Of a stretch of 64,000 nt of DNA, positions 5,935-15,384 are shown piece after piece. The position numbers and the translations under genes were made by a program. The first letter of the stretch is position 1, and each line of letters begins with the position of its first letter. Under the pieces are notes generated by a model. It saw only the letters and a list, made by a program, of their open reading frames with translations. It searched no databases and was not told the origin of the DNA. The stretch spans positions 186,001 through 250,000 of the forward strand of contig NZ_JACHBZ010000001.1 of NCBI RefSeq assembly GCF_014200575.1. The letters are read 5' to 3'. This DNA comes from Mucilaginibacter saanensis. Its GTDB lineage: Bacteria; Bacteroidota; Bacteroidia; Sphingobacteriales; Sphingobacteriaceae.

Positions 5935-8900
5935 AAAAACTGATATTAATCCCATTATTATTTCTTTTCTCTATTCCGTTTATTGCCATTGCCCAGCAAA
6001 CGCAGCCCATTATCAATTCCAAATTAGTGGGCCGGGTTATTGACGCTGCCACCAAAGAGCCATTACCAGGCGCTGTGGTGCGTATTGAAGGAACAACCCA
6101 CGTGGTATCAACCGATATTGAAGGTAAATTTAGCTTTATAACCGGTCAAAAATTCCCTTATACACTTTTAGTAACCTTTACCGGGTATGAGAAAGTGGAG
6201 TTTGTAGCCAATGGCAGTCCTGTTGAAATAGGCCTCAAAGATGCGCAGACTCAATTAAACCAGGTAGTTGTGGTGGGTTACGGCTCTCAAAAGCGTAAAG
6301 ATATTACCGGTTCGGTAGCGTCTGTTCCAAATGTGGCCCTCAAACAGTCTGTATCATCATTAGACAGGGTTTTGCAGGGTTCCGTTTCAGGTATCCAGGT
6401 AACCCAGGCAACAGGGCAGCCAGGTGCTGGCGTAACGGTACAGGTGCGTGGTGTTAACTCTATTAATGCCGTTGCCGAGCCTTTGTACATTATTGATGGT
6501 TTCCCAACCTCAAATAGTAACTCGCTTACAGACGCAGGCGTAACCAACGGACCTAAAATCAATCCGCTGGCTTCTATCAACACTTCGGATATTGAAAGTA
6601 TAGAAGTATTGAAAGATGCCTCTGCCACTGCAATATACGGTACCCGTGGAGCTAACGGTGTTATTATCATCACCACCAAAAAGGGCAAGGCCGGGGTTTC
6701 GTCAATCAATTACGATGGTAGCTACGGCCGCCAGGAGGTTATTAAAAAAATTGCGCTGCTGAACTCTGATCAATGGGGGGCGCTTCGTAATGATGCCTTG
6801 GTTAACTCGGGCAAAACACCTCAAACTGCCGCCCAGCTTAATCCTTACAATGCCAACACCAACTGGCAGGATGCCGCTTTCAGAACAGGTAACTCTCAGA
6901 ATCATAACCTGTCAATACTTTCCGGTACAGAAAGAACCCGCATTGCTTTTTCAGGCAATTACTTTAAACAGGACGGTATTTTACAAAATACCAATTTTGA
7001 GCGTTATGCAGGCCGCCTGAATGTGGAGCATGATTATAACGATAAACTAAAAATATCATCATTTATAACCGGCAGCCGCACCAGTGCACAGGTGGCCCCG
7101 GCAGGTGTTGTTCCGGCTATTTTGCTCATGACGCCTACTACGCCGATATACAATGCAGATGGGTCCTTTTTTGTGAAAAACGTATTTGAGGGTACTTATG
7201 GTAACCCAATCAATACGCTGTACAACCAAATCAACACCACTACAACCAGCCGCATATTGGGTAATATCTCTGGCGATTATAAGATCACTGATGATTTAAC
7301 AGCGCGGGTATTGGCAGGTATTGACCTGATTGACAATAAACAGAACAGGTATTTGCCTGCCTCCGTTTATGAAGGTTCAGGCTACTCTGGCCTGGGCGAG
7401 GTTGGTACGCTTAACTCAACCAACTGGCTAAACGAAAACACGCTTACCTATAATAAAAAGTTCGGCAAACACTCGCTGAATGTACTTGGAGGTTTTACCC
7501 AGCAACAGTTTAAGGCCGAAGGATCCATTAACGGAGCATCAGGTTTTGTTAGTGATTATGATACTTTTAACAACCTGGGTTCAGGAAGTATTACATCCAT
7601 ATCAGGTAGCGGGTTTGCCATAGCACCGTCTACTTCATCAAATATCTGGGCGTTAAAATCATATCTGGGTCGTGTAAACTACGGGTTTAACAGTAAATAT
7701 CTGTTAACACTTACCCTGCGTACAGATGGTTCTTCAAAATTTGCTCCCGGTCACCAGTGGGCATCTTTCCCATCAGCAGCCATAGCCTGGAATGCTTCAA
7801 GCGAAAACTTCCTGAAAAATGTTGAACAGGTTAGCCAGCTTAAATTCAGGCTGAGTGCGGGTCAAACAGGTAACAGCGATATTCCAGCTTACCAGTCTTA
7901 CTCACAGCTGGGTTATTACCGGTACAATTTTGGTAACACTACTGTTGCCGGTTTTTCACCTAATAGCTTGTCTAACCCTAACCTTACCTGGGAAAAAACC
8001 ACGCAATATGACTTCGGTTTTGACTTAGGACTGCTTAAGGACCGTATTACCCTTACTGCCGATATCTACTACAAAAAAACAACCAACCTGCTGCTTTACC
8101 TGCCGCTACCGGCAACAAGCGGGCTCACCATTATCACCAATACGGCCATTACCAATCCGCAGCAATATGAAAACGTGGGCTCGGTACAAAACAAGGGCTT
8201 TGAGCTTAGCTTAAACACCCGCAACTTCACCGGCGACTTTGTGTGGAACACCAGCATCGTTTTTGCATTAAACCGTAACAAGGTATTAAGCTTAGGTGGC
8301 AACGGCGTAAACCAGTTTATCCCTGATTCGTCCCTGCCTTCTATTTTAAAGGTGGGTCAGCCTATCGGCTCCTTTATTGGATATAAAACCAACGGCCTGA
8401 TACAGGCTGGCGGCCCTGCACTTACGCCGGCAGCTAACACAGCACCAGGTGGTCAGGCCTATCTTGACATCAATGGCGATGGTAAGATCACCCAGGCTGC
8501 CGACCGTGTAATATTGGGCAATTCACAACCTAAATTTACTGGTGGCATTACCAATACTTTTTCATACAAAGGTGTTGACCTGAGCATATTTCTGCAAGGC
8601 TCTTACGGTAATAAGATCTATAACCAACAAAGGGCAGTGCTTGAACTGGGTACAGGTTATACCAATGCTACCACAACCTTGCTCAACCGTTGGACACCTA
8701 ACAACACCAACACCGATGTACACAGCGCCTTTCAGGATCCGGCAGCAACAATTTCTGACCGCTTTATCGAAAATGGCTCCTATCTGCGACTTAAAAGCCT
8801 GAGCCTGGGTTATACTTTCCCGCAATCGGTGCTTTCCCGGTCGCCTATCAAAAAGATCAGGATTTATGTGAATGCACAAAACCTGATCACCTGGACAAAA

Positions 8901-9020
8901 TACACCGGTTACGATCCTGAAGTAAGCAGTAACGAGCAATCGGCCATTACCTCAGGTGTCGACAACGGGGCTTATCCAAACAACAAATCCATCATTGCTG
9001 GAGTAGGCATCACCTTATAA
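5931..9020 (+). CDS. SusC/RagA-type TonB-dependent receptor, sulfur-poor
   Basis: A 1,029-residue outer-membrane TonB-dependent transporter. A signal peptide (to about residue 22, AIAQ) is followed by a carboxypeptidase-regulatory-like domain (about 30-110), the VVVVGYGSQKRKDITGSV TonB-box/plug start, a plug with the family marks PLYIIDGF and ATAIYGTRGANGVIIITTKKG, and a C-terminal 22-strand barrel. With the SusD 34 bp downstream it would import a ligand too big for porins; from context this is a sulfate ester or sulfated glycan. By eye count it has two Met (one the start) and no Cys in 1,029 residues, well below the three other SusC proteins here (about 6, 9 and 13). It begins the sulfur-cheap block. 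Confidence 0.93.
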   Translation: MKKLILIPLLFLFSIPFIAIAQQTQPIINSKLVGRVIDAATKEPLPGAVVRIEGTTHVVSTDIEGKFSFITGQKFPYTLLVTFTGYEKVEFVANGSPVEIGLKDAQTQLNQVVVVGYGSQKRKDITGSVASVPNVALKQSVSSLDRVLQGSVSGIQVTQATGQPGAGVTVQVRGVNSINAVAEPLYIIDGFPTSNSNSLTDAGVTNGPKINPLASINTSDIESIEVLKDASATAIYGTRGANGVIIITTKKGKAGVSSINYDGSYGRQEVIKKIALLNSDQWGALRNDALVNSGKTPQTAAQLNPYNANTNWQDAAFRTGNSQNHNLSILSGTERTRIAFSGNYFKQDGILQNTNFERYAGRLNVEHDYNDKLKISSFITGSRTSAQVAPAGVVPAILLMTPTTPIYNADGSFFVKNVFEGTYGNPINTLYNQINTTTTSRILGNISGDYKITDDLTARVLAGIDLIDNKQNRYLPASVYEGSGYSGLGEVGTLNSTNWLNENTLTYNKKFGKHSLNVLGGFTQQQFKAEGSINGASGFVSDYDTFNNLGSGSITSISGSGFAIAPSTSSNIWALKSYLGRVNYGFNSKYLLTLTLRTDGSSKFAPGHQWASFPSAAIAWNASSENFLKNVEQVSQLKFRLSAGQTGNSDIPAYQSYSQLGYYRYNFGNTTVAGFSPNSLSNPNLTWEKTTQYDFGFDLGLLKDRITLTADIYYKKTTNLLLYLPLPATSGLTIITNTAITNPQQYENVGSVQNKGFELSLNTRNFTGDFVWNTSIVFALNRNKVLSLGGNGVNQFIPDSSLPSILKVGQPIGSFIGYKTNGLIQAGGPALTPAANTAPGGQAYLDINGDGKITQAADRVILGNSQPKFTGGITNTFSYKGVDLSIFLQGSYGNKIYNQQRAVLELGTGYTNATTTLLNRWTPNNTNTDVHSAFQDPAATISDRFIENGSYLRLKSLSLGYTFPQSVLSRSPIKKIRIYVNAQNLITWTKYTGYDPEVSSNEQSAITSGVDNGAYPNNKSIIAGVGITL

Positions 9021-9054
9021 AGCAATCGTTTTTTTGATTTACAATCACTTGATC

Positions 9055-10605
9055 ATGAATAATATTAAATATCTCATTATACTGCTTGCCTTTGGTGCTG
9101 TTTCCTGCGCCAAACTCAACGAAGATCCGCGATCTTTTATACCGGCAAACCAGTTCTATAAAACACAGGCAGACGCTGTTGCAGCTGTCACTGCAGCTTA
9201 TTCACTTTTAAATGGCGGTTCAAATGCCGTTCAAACACCATATAATACTTTGTTTAATACAGGTATGGATTTCATGGCCGATGATGAAGGTCCGGGTCCG
9301 GGTGCCACCAATGCCGATGTGCGCTCACAGGCTGTACTTGGCCATTCTTCATCAGGGCTGCGCGTTTTGCAGATTTGGCAGCAGCATTATGCGGCTATCA
9401 AAAAATCAAATATTGCTATTGATACCATTCCGCATATACAATTCGATGCTACCTTGAACAAAAGACTGGTAGCCGAAGCCAAATTTTTAAGGGCGCTGTA
9501 TTATTTTAACCTGGTACGCCTGTATGGCGATGTACCGCTGGTATTGCATGACCAAACCTCTATTAATTTGGCCGATTTGCAGGTGGCAAGAGATCCGGCT
9601 GCAAAGGTATACGCACAAATTGAGGCCGACCTTACCGCCGCTACAACCGATTTGCCTAATAATTATACCGGTGCAGATGTTGGCCGGGCAACCGCAGGTG
9701 CAGCCAAGTCATTATTGGCTAAAGTATACCTGGTTGAGCGTAAATGGGACAGCGCGGTAACCAAAGCCGAAGAAGTGATCAACGGGCCTTATGGTTATGA
9801 TTTGTTTGCCAACTATGCCGATGTGTTTTTACCGGCATCAAAAAATGGTAAGGAGCATGTTTTTTCGGCCCAGTTTAAATCCAATTCACAGGGGCAGGGC
9901 AATAACCAGGCACCGCGTTCCATACTTAACGGTATACCCGGCATTGTTGGCAGCTATGCAGATCAGGTTGTATTTTACAGCGTACCCGATGCCACTAAAC
10001 CGAGTGGGACAGATAAGTTTTTCAGTATCTATAAGCTGTATTCGGCTAATGATAAAAGGAAAAGGGTGAGTTTTGTAACCCGCTTTCAAAGTCCAACAAC
10101 CAACCTTTGGTATGGCAAGTTAAATGATGCTACCATTCCGAATGATTCTATTCCGTTTTTTAACAAATATTATGACCCCAACGTGGTTGCCAACGAGGCA
10201 GAGTCTGGCGCCAACGTACCCATCATCCGTTTTTCAGAAGTGCTGCTGATCCACGCCGAAGCAGAAAACGAGCTTAACGGGCCAACGGCCAAAGCTTACA
10301 CCTCCGTTAACCGCGTACGGGCACGTGCTGGTCTTGATCCACTATCGGGCCTGAGCCAGGCCGATTTCAGAAATGCTGTTTACCTGGAGCGCCGTCTGGA
10401 ATTTGTGTTTGAATATCAGCGCTGGTTTGATTTGATCAGGGAACGCGATGCCAGCGGGAATGGCATACTGGAAACCAGCTTAACCACAGTGGGTAAAACC
10501 AATGTGAACAAAGGGGCGAAGGGTAAATTTTACCTGTTCCCTATTCCACAGCAGGAAATTGATAACAGTAATGGCAAGCTTACCCAAAACCCGGGGTGGG
10601 AATAA
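9055..10605 (+). CDS. SusD/RagB-type surface lipoprotein, sulfur-poor
   Basis: A 516-residue SusD-family nutrient-binding lipoprotein that caps the SusC barrel. The ATG at 9055 gives a proper lipoprotein signal (MNNIKYLIILLAFGAVSC); an in-frame TTG at 9034 is less likely. Helical TPR-like region marks are EAKFLRALYYFNLVRLYGDVPLV, and the C-terminal family block includes YLERRLEFVFEYQRWFDLIR and FPIPQQEID. Only three Met and one Cys (the lipobox) are present, against 11-14 sulfur residues in the three other SusD proteins of the window. It is followed after 65 bp by the NTF2-like gene. Confidence 0.92.
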   Translation: MNNIKYLIILLAFGAVSCAKLNEDPRSFIPANQFYKTQADAVAAVTAAYSLLNGGSNAVQTPYNTLFNTGMDFMADDEGPGPGATNADVRSQAVLGHSSSGLRVLQIWQQHYAAIKKSNIAIDTIPHIQFDATLNKRLVAEAKFLRALYYFNLVRLYGDVPLVLHDQTSINLADLQVARDPAAKVYAQIEADLTAATTDLPNNYTGADVGRATAGAAKSLLAKVYLVERKWDSAVTKAEEVINGPYGYDLFANYADVFLPASKNGKEHVFSAQFKSNSQGQGNNQAPRSILNGIPGIVGSYADQVVFYSVPDATKPSGTDKFFSIYKLYSANDKRKRVSFVTRFQSPTTNLWYGKLNDATIPNDSIPFFNKYYDPNVVANEAESGANVPIIRFSEVLLIHAEAENELNGPTAKAYTSVNRVRARAGLDPLSGLSQADFRNAVYLERRLEFVFEYQRWFDLIRERDASGNGILETSLTTVGKTNVNKGAKGKFYLFPIPQQEIDNSNGKLTQNPGWE

Positions 10606-10670
10606 ACAAACCAACAGGTAAAGGATACGGCATCAATGCAGTGTCCTTTACCTTAAACTTAAAACAGATC

Positions 10671-11150
10671 ATGATGAAATTAACGGCAACTGTTTTTTTA
10701 CTGTTCATTGGTTTCTTTTTTACCCCGGCTTTTGGCCAGGCGGTAAACGACCAGGGATCACACGCTGTTGACCCCCGGGTTAGGGCAGCAGTGTTCCAGG
10801 TACTTGACGAGTATATGGACACCTTTAATGCAAAGGACCTTGATGGCTGGGAGCGCACCTACCAGTTTCCGCATTACCGGCTGGCAAGCGGCAAAATGTC
10901 GGTACTGGAAAAAGCGGGCTTGCGCAGTTCTGAAAAAGTATTTGGCGAATTAAAAAAAACAGGCTGGGATCACAGCAAGTGGGATCACCGCAACATTATA
11001 CAGGCATCAGCAGATAAGGTTCATGTAGATACCGGATTTTCACGGTACCGTGCAGATGGCAGCCTGATAGGGCATTATGAATCATTATATATCCTCACCA
11101 AAGAAAACGGCAAATGGGGCGTCAAGTTCCGCTCCAGCTATGCCGAATAA
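10671..11150 (+). CDS. secreted NTF2/SnoaL-like protein
   Basis: A 159-residue exported protein. A signal peptide ends at FGQA (about residue 23), and the rest matches a cone-shaped NTF2/SnoaL-like fold: an N-terminal helix VLDEYMDTFNAKDLDGWERTYQFPHYRL, then alternating strands ending YILTKENGKWGVKFRSSYA, a common last strand in this family. Such domains bind small ligands or act as isomerases or hydrolases; no catalytic residues can be assigned. The start at 10671 (or ATG 10674) is preferred to upstream non-ATG extensions because it begins the signal peptide. It has no Cys. It is 23 bp from the rhodanese gene, in the same operon. Confidence 0.75.
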   Translation: MMKLTATVFLLFIGFFFTPAFGQAVNDQGSHAVDPRVRAAVFQVLDEYMDTFNAKDLDGWERTYQFPHYRLASGKMSVLEKAGLRSSEKVFGELKKTGWDHSKWDHRNIIQASADKVHVDTGFSRYRADGSLIGHYESLYILTKENGKWGVKFRSSYAE

Positions 11151-11173
11151 TAGTAACCCAACCCGCTAAGCAA

Positions 11174-11575
11174 ATGAAAAAACTCATCATCCTTTTACTC
11201 TTACTATCAGCCATTACGGTTGTACACGCGCAGGCCATCCCACAAAAAGGTGCCGCTATTATAGCGTTAACACCAGATGCCACTAAAAAAGTACTTGCCG
11301 ATGTACAGCAGGGCAAAGCCTACCTGGTAGATGTACGCACGCCCGAGGAGTATAATAAAGAGCACCTGAAATATGCCTCCAACATTAATATCAAGGGAGC
11401 AGATTTTGATGGCCAGATTAAAAAGTTAGATAAAAATAAGCCCGTATACCTGTATTGCCATTCCGGTAAACGCAGCGGCAAGGCAACAGATTTCTTACAA
11501 ACGCTGGGTTACCATCAAAGCTACAATATTGGCGCTTTGGATAGTTTAACCAAGGCGGGTTTCCCGGTACAATAA
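11174..11575 (+). CDS. periplasmic single-domain rhodanese
   Basis: A 133-residue secreted rhodanese (sulfurtransferase) domain. The ATG at 11174 starts a signal peptide ending VHAQ. Family marks are YLVDVRTPEEYNKEHLKYASNINI and the active-site loop YCHSGKRS, with C95 as the persulfide-carrying cysteine. Single-domain rhodaneses move sulfane sulfur between thiols, thiosulfate or polysulfide and an acceptor. Here it would act outside the cytoplasm next to sulfatases; whether it handles sulfur from the imported compound or protects thiols is unknown. It contains one Met and one Cys, both functional. It is 19 bp before the first sulfatase. Confidence 0.88.
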   Translation: MKKLIILLLLLSAITVVHAQAIPQKGAAIIALTPDATKKVLADVQQGKAYLVDVRTPEEYNKEHLKYASNINIKGADFDGQIKKLDKNKPVYLYCHSGKRSGKATDFLQTLGYHQSYNIGALDSLTKAGFPVQ

Positions 11576-11594
11576 TTAAAACCAAACCATAATT

Positions 11595-13475
11595 ATGATT
11601 ATTTTAAACAAACTCACACAAAAACTACCGGAATTTTTAAAGGCCGGTAAAAGCAAGATATGGCCATTGGCGCTGGGTATAGGATTAATATCCGTACAAA
11701 GTACCAAAGCACAAAATGGCCAACCGTATGGCGGCGTAGTAGGTAAAACGCTTAATGATTCAAAGGAGTGGTGGCCTGAGCCTCATAAAGCGCCTACTGG
11801 CGCCCCAAACGTATTATGGATAATTTTAGATGACGTTGGTTTTGGAGCCTCAAGCACTTTTGGCGGTATCATTAAAACACCAAATTTTGATACACTGGCC
11901 AATAACGGGCTCAGGTATACCAATTTCCATACGGCGGGTATCTGTGCACCTACGCGGTCGGCATTGCTCACCGGACGAAACCATCATTACGTACACGAGG
12001 GTGGTTTTTCACACGTAAGCATGTCGGCAGGATTTCCGGGTTATGATGGCCGCATACCATCTGACAAAGGAACCATTGCCGAAATTTTGCGCGAAAACGG
12101 CTATAATACCTTTGCCGTAGGCAAATATGGCTTAACCCCCGATGAAGATGCCACTGATGCGGGTCCGTTTGACCGCTGGCCAACAGGCAAGGGCTTTGAT
12201 CACTTTTTTGGTTTCTTGGGTTCTGCAACAGATCAGTATAAACCAGATTTGGTTGAGGACAATGCCCACGTAACGCCCGATGGCAGGCATTTGAATGAGC
12301 AGATTACCGATAAGGCCATCTTTTATCTCACCAGGCAGCACAAAGTAGCGCCCGATAAACCTTTCTTTTTGTATTACGCACCGGGAGCAACCCACTCGCC
12401 GCACCAGGTAGCTACAGAATGGAGCGATCTGTATAAGGGCCAGTTTGATTCGGGCTGGGACGATTTCAGGGAGAAGGTAATAGCCAGGCAAAAGAAACTG
12501 GGTATTATACCTGCTTATGCCAAACTACCCGAACGCAACAACCGCATAGCAGCCTGGAGTTCACTTTCACCGGCAGAACGTAAGCTTTATGCCCGTTTTA
12601 TGGAAGTATACGCAGGCTACTTAACCTACACGGATCATGAGGTTGGTCGTTTGATCAGCCATTTGAAACAAAGCGGTCAGCTTGATAATACACTGGTATT
12701 CGTGATCATTGGTGATAACGGGGCAAGTAAAGAAGGGACCGTGCATGGTGTTATCAACCCTAAAAAAAATTCAGCCAAACTGGTTGCCGAAGATGCTTAT
12801 CTGAAAACCAATATAGAGGATATTACAGACATCGGCACTCCGCAGGCTACCACCAACTATCCTTTGGGATGGGCGCAGGCAGCCAATACACCGTTTAAAT
12901 ACTGGAAACAGGATGCCAACTCAGAAGGTGGTACCCGCAATCCGCTTATTGTTTACTATCCTAAGGGAATTAAGGATAAAGGCACCATCCGCACTCAATA
13001 CGGGCATGTGATTGATGTGCTTCCAACTACGCTGGAGTACACTGGCATCAAACTGCCGGAGTACATCAGGGGGGTTAAACAGGATACCCTGCAGGGCACA
13101 TCACTGGTTTATTCGTTTGATCATCCTGAGGCTGCAACACGTCACAACTTACAGCATTACTACATTTTTGGGGCACGTTCGGTTTATAGCAATGGTTGGA
13201 AAGCCGAGGCTGCACACCACCCTGATAACGTGGAACTGGGCGATTTCAAGGTTGGTCAGAATGTTCCTGATAAAAGTTTTGACGACGATGTTTGGGAACT
13301 GTATAACCTGAATGATGACTTTAACGAACGCATTGATCTGGCTAAAAAATATCCCGAAAAGCTGAAGGAGCTAAAGGCGGTATTTGAAGAACAAGCCCAG
13401 CGCAATAACCTGTATCCGTTTATTGACTGGTACGATGTTTATCATCAGCGCATACATCAAAACTATAAGAAATAA
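11595..13475 (+). CDS. arylsulfatase (S1 family), sulfur-poor, copy 1
   Basis: A 626-residue exported type I sulfatase that would hydrolyse sulfate esters to free sulfate. The N-terminus is a long signal sequence (hydrophobic segment about 24-38, STKAQ). Metal ligands appear in WIILDDVGFG (about 75-81), and the formylglycine motif is C117-A-P-T-R with SALLTGR after it. IGDNGASKEG supplies the later Asp-Asn metal ligands. The large size and the insertion around GKGFDHFFGFLGSATDQY resemble large bacterial arylsulfatases of the S1_4 type (from memory). C117 is the only Cys, and there are only three Met in 626 residues, which is remarkable for an enzyme this size. It needs the FGE at 4395 for maturation, and has a tandem paralogue 18 bp downstream. 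Confidence 0.93.
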   Translation: MIILNKLTQKLPEFLKAGKSKIWPLALGIGLISVQSTKAQNGQPYGGVVGKTLNDSKEWWPEPHKAPTGAPNVLWIILDDVGFGASSTFGGIIKTPNFDTLANNGLRYTNFHTAGICAPTRSALLTGRNHHYVHEGGFSHVSMSAGFPGYDGRIPSDKGTIAEILRENGYNTFAVGKYGLTPDEDATDAGPFDRWPTGKGFDHFFGFLGSATDQYKPDLVEDNAHVTPDGRHLNEQITDKAIFYLTRQHKVAPDKPFFLYYAPGATHSPHQVATEWSDLYKGQFDSGWDDFREKVIARQKKLGIIPAYAKLPERNNRIAAWSSLSPAERKLYARFMEVYAGYLTYTDHEVGRLISHLKQSGQLDNTLVFVIIGDNGASKEGTVHGVINPKKNSAKLVAEDAYLKTNIEDITDIGTPQATTNYPLGWAQAANTPFKYWKQDANSEGGTRNPLIVYYPKGIKDKGTIRTQYGHVIDVLPTTLEYTGIKLPEYIRGVKQDTLQGTSLVYSFDHPEAATRHNLQHYYIFGARSVYSNGWKAEAAHHPDNVELGDFKVGQNVPDKSFDDDVWELYNLNDDFNERIDLAKKYPEKLKELKAVFEEQAQRNNLYPFIDWYDVYHQRIHQNYKK

Positions 13476-13493
13476 CCTTTAAATCTTATTGTC

Positions 13494-15359
13494 ATGACAC
13501 ACAAAAAAATTTATACAATTGCATTAATTGCGCTGGGTTTCGCGTTGCATGCAACAGCACAAACTACAACCCCGGCTGCAAATATTGCACCTATTGATCC
13601 CACTACTTATAAAGGAGTAGTGGGTAAAACCCTGGCCGAATCAAAGGAATGGTGGCCAAAAGCCAGGCAAGCTCCCAAAGGGGCGCCAAACATTGTCTGG
13701 ATATTGCTGGATGATGTGGGCTTTGGTGCATCGGGTACTTTTGGCGGGCTCATTAGTACACCTAACTTTGATACACTGGCAAATAACGGTTTACGGTATA
13801 CTAATTTCCATACGGCAGGTATTTGTGCGCCTACACGTGCATCATTACTTACCGGTCGTAATCACCATTATGTGCACATGGGTAACTTTGCCCATGCATC
13901 TACCGCTGCCGGTTTCCCTGGATACGATGGCCGCATCCCACCGGATAAAGGCACTATTGCCGAGGCGCTGCGCGATAATGGGTACAGCACTTTTGCTGTA
14001 GGTAAATGGGGGGTAACGCCCGATGAGGATACCACAGCAGTAGGGCCGTTTGACAGATGGCCTACCGGTAAAGGTTTTGACCACTATTTCGGTTTCCTGG
14101 AATCTGCTACCGACCAGTATCATCCGCCGCATCTGGTAGAGGATAACTTTCATGTAAAACCTGATGGTCGTAACCTGAACGAGCAGATTACCGATAAGGC
14201 CATAGCCTATATTGATGCTGCCCACAAGGCTGCACCTAACCAGCCTTTCTTTTTGTATTATGCGCCGGGTGCTACCCATGCACCGCACCAGGTAAGTAAG
14301 GAGTGGAGCGACCTGTATAAGGGAAAGTTTGACGAAGGCTGGGATGTTTACCGCCAAAAGGTTTTTGACAATCAGAAAAAGGCCGGTTACATACCTGCCT
14401 ATGCCAAGCTGCCAGAGCGTAATGAGCGCATAGAAGCCTGGAAAAGCCTGCCGCTTGATCAGCAAAAGCTGTACGCCCGTTTCATGGAAGTTTACGCGGG
14501 TTACCTTACCTATATTGATAATCAGGTTGGCCGTGTGATCAGTTATCTGAAAGCATCGGGGCAGTTTGATAACACGCTTGTATTTGTAATGATAGGCGAC
14601 AATGGCGCAAGTAAGGAGGGTACGCTTCACGGTGTTATCAAGCCATCTAATTCCGCATTGACTACACCAGAGGCCGATTATATTAAAAACAACGAAACCG
14701 AACTGGAAGCCATCGGTACACCGGAAGCATCAACCAATTATCCTTTGGGTTGGGCACAGGCAGCCAATACACCTTTTAAATACTGGAAATCAGATGCCGA
14801 TGCCGAGGGTGGTACGCATAACCCGCTAATTGTATATTATCCAAAGCTGATCAAGGAAAAAGGTGGTATCCGTAACCAGTACGGTCATGTATCAGATATA
14901 TTCCCTACTACCATTGAGGCTGCAGGCTTAAAGCTTCCGGAGTACATTAAAGGCATTAAGCAGGATACGCTGCAAGGGAAATCACTGTTCAGTTCCTTCA
15001 ATAATGCGCAGGCGCCAACGCTGCATACCAAGCAATACTATTACATTTTTACTTCCCGCTCCATTTACAAGGATGGCTGGAAAGCTGAGGCTGCACACAG
15101 ACCTGATAATATTGATTTGCTCAACTTTCCGCAGGGTAAAGTCATTCCCGAACGCAATTATGATAAAGATGTATGGAAGCTGTACAACCTGAATGAAGAT
15201 TTTAACGAGCGTATTGATCTTGCCAAAAAGTATCCTGAAAAACTAAAAGAATTACAGGCCCTTTTTGATGCCGAGGCTAAGAAAAACCACATCTATCCGT
15301 TTATTGACCGCGATGATGTGAACAACAAACGCATACACCATTTAGAGAATAATAACTAA
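13494..15359 (+). CDS. arylsulfatase (S1 family), sulfur-poor, copy 2
   Basis: A 621-residue paralogue of the preceding sulfatase, collinear along its length and identical over about 27 residues around the active site. The signal peptide ends HATAQ. Key sites are WILLDDVGFG, C111-A-P-T-R (formylglycine precursor) with ASLLTGR, KWGVTPDED and MIGDNGASKEG. It holds four Met and one Cys (the catalytic one). Differences cluster in the middle (residues about 230-300 and 395-420) and around the loops near the substrate pocket, which may mean a different sulfate-ester specificity rather than simple dosage. The pair probably arose by tandem duplication; both copies are intact. The rhodanese-thioredoxin gene follows after 25 bp. 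Confidence 0.93.
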   Translation: MTHKKIYTIALIALGFALHATAQTTTPAANIAPIDPTTYKGVVGKTLAESKEWWPKARQAPKGAPNIVWILLDDVGFGASGTFGGLISTPNFDTLANNGLRYTNFHTAGICAPTRASLLTGRNHHYVHMGNFAHASTAAGFPGYDGRIPPDKGTIAEALRDNGYSTFAVGKWGVTPDEDTTAVGPFDRWPTGKGFDHYFGFLESATDQYHPPHLVEDNFHVKPDGRNLNEQITDKAIAYIDAAHKAAPNQPFFLYYAPGATHAPHQVSKEWSDLYKGKFDEGWDVYRQKVFDNQKKAGYIPAYAKLPERNERIEAWKSLPLDQQKLYARFMEVYAGYLTYIDNQVGRVISYLKASGQFDNTLVFVMIGDNGASKEGTLHGVIKPSNSALTTPEADYIKNNETELEAIGTPEASTNYPLGWAQAANTPFKYWKSDADAEGGTHNPLIVYYPKLIKEKGGIRNQYGHVSDIFPTTIEAAGLKLPEYIKGIKQDTLQGKSLFSSFNNAQAPTLHTKQYYYIFTSRSIYKDGWKAEAAHRPDNIDLLNFPQGKVIPERNYDKDVWKLYNLNEDFNERIDLAKKYPEKLKELQALFDAEAKKNHIYPFIDRDDVNNKRIHHLENNN

Positions 15360-15384
15360 AACCAAACAATAAACCATTTTGATC

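Noticed and set aside
13845..14630. 261-codon minus-strand frame inside the second sulfatase
   Set aside because: It lies wholly antisense to a sulfatase with complete motifs, shows no domain or signal of its own, and is explained by the codon bias of the sense gene.
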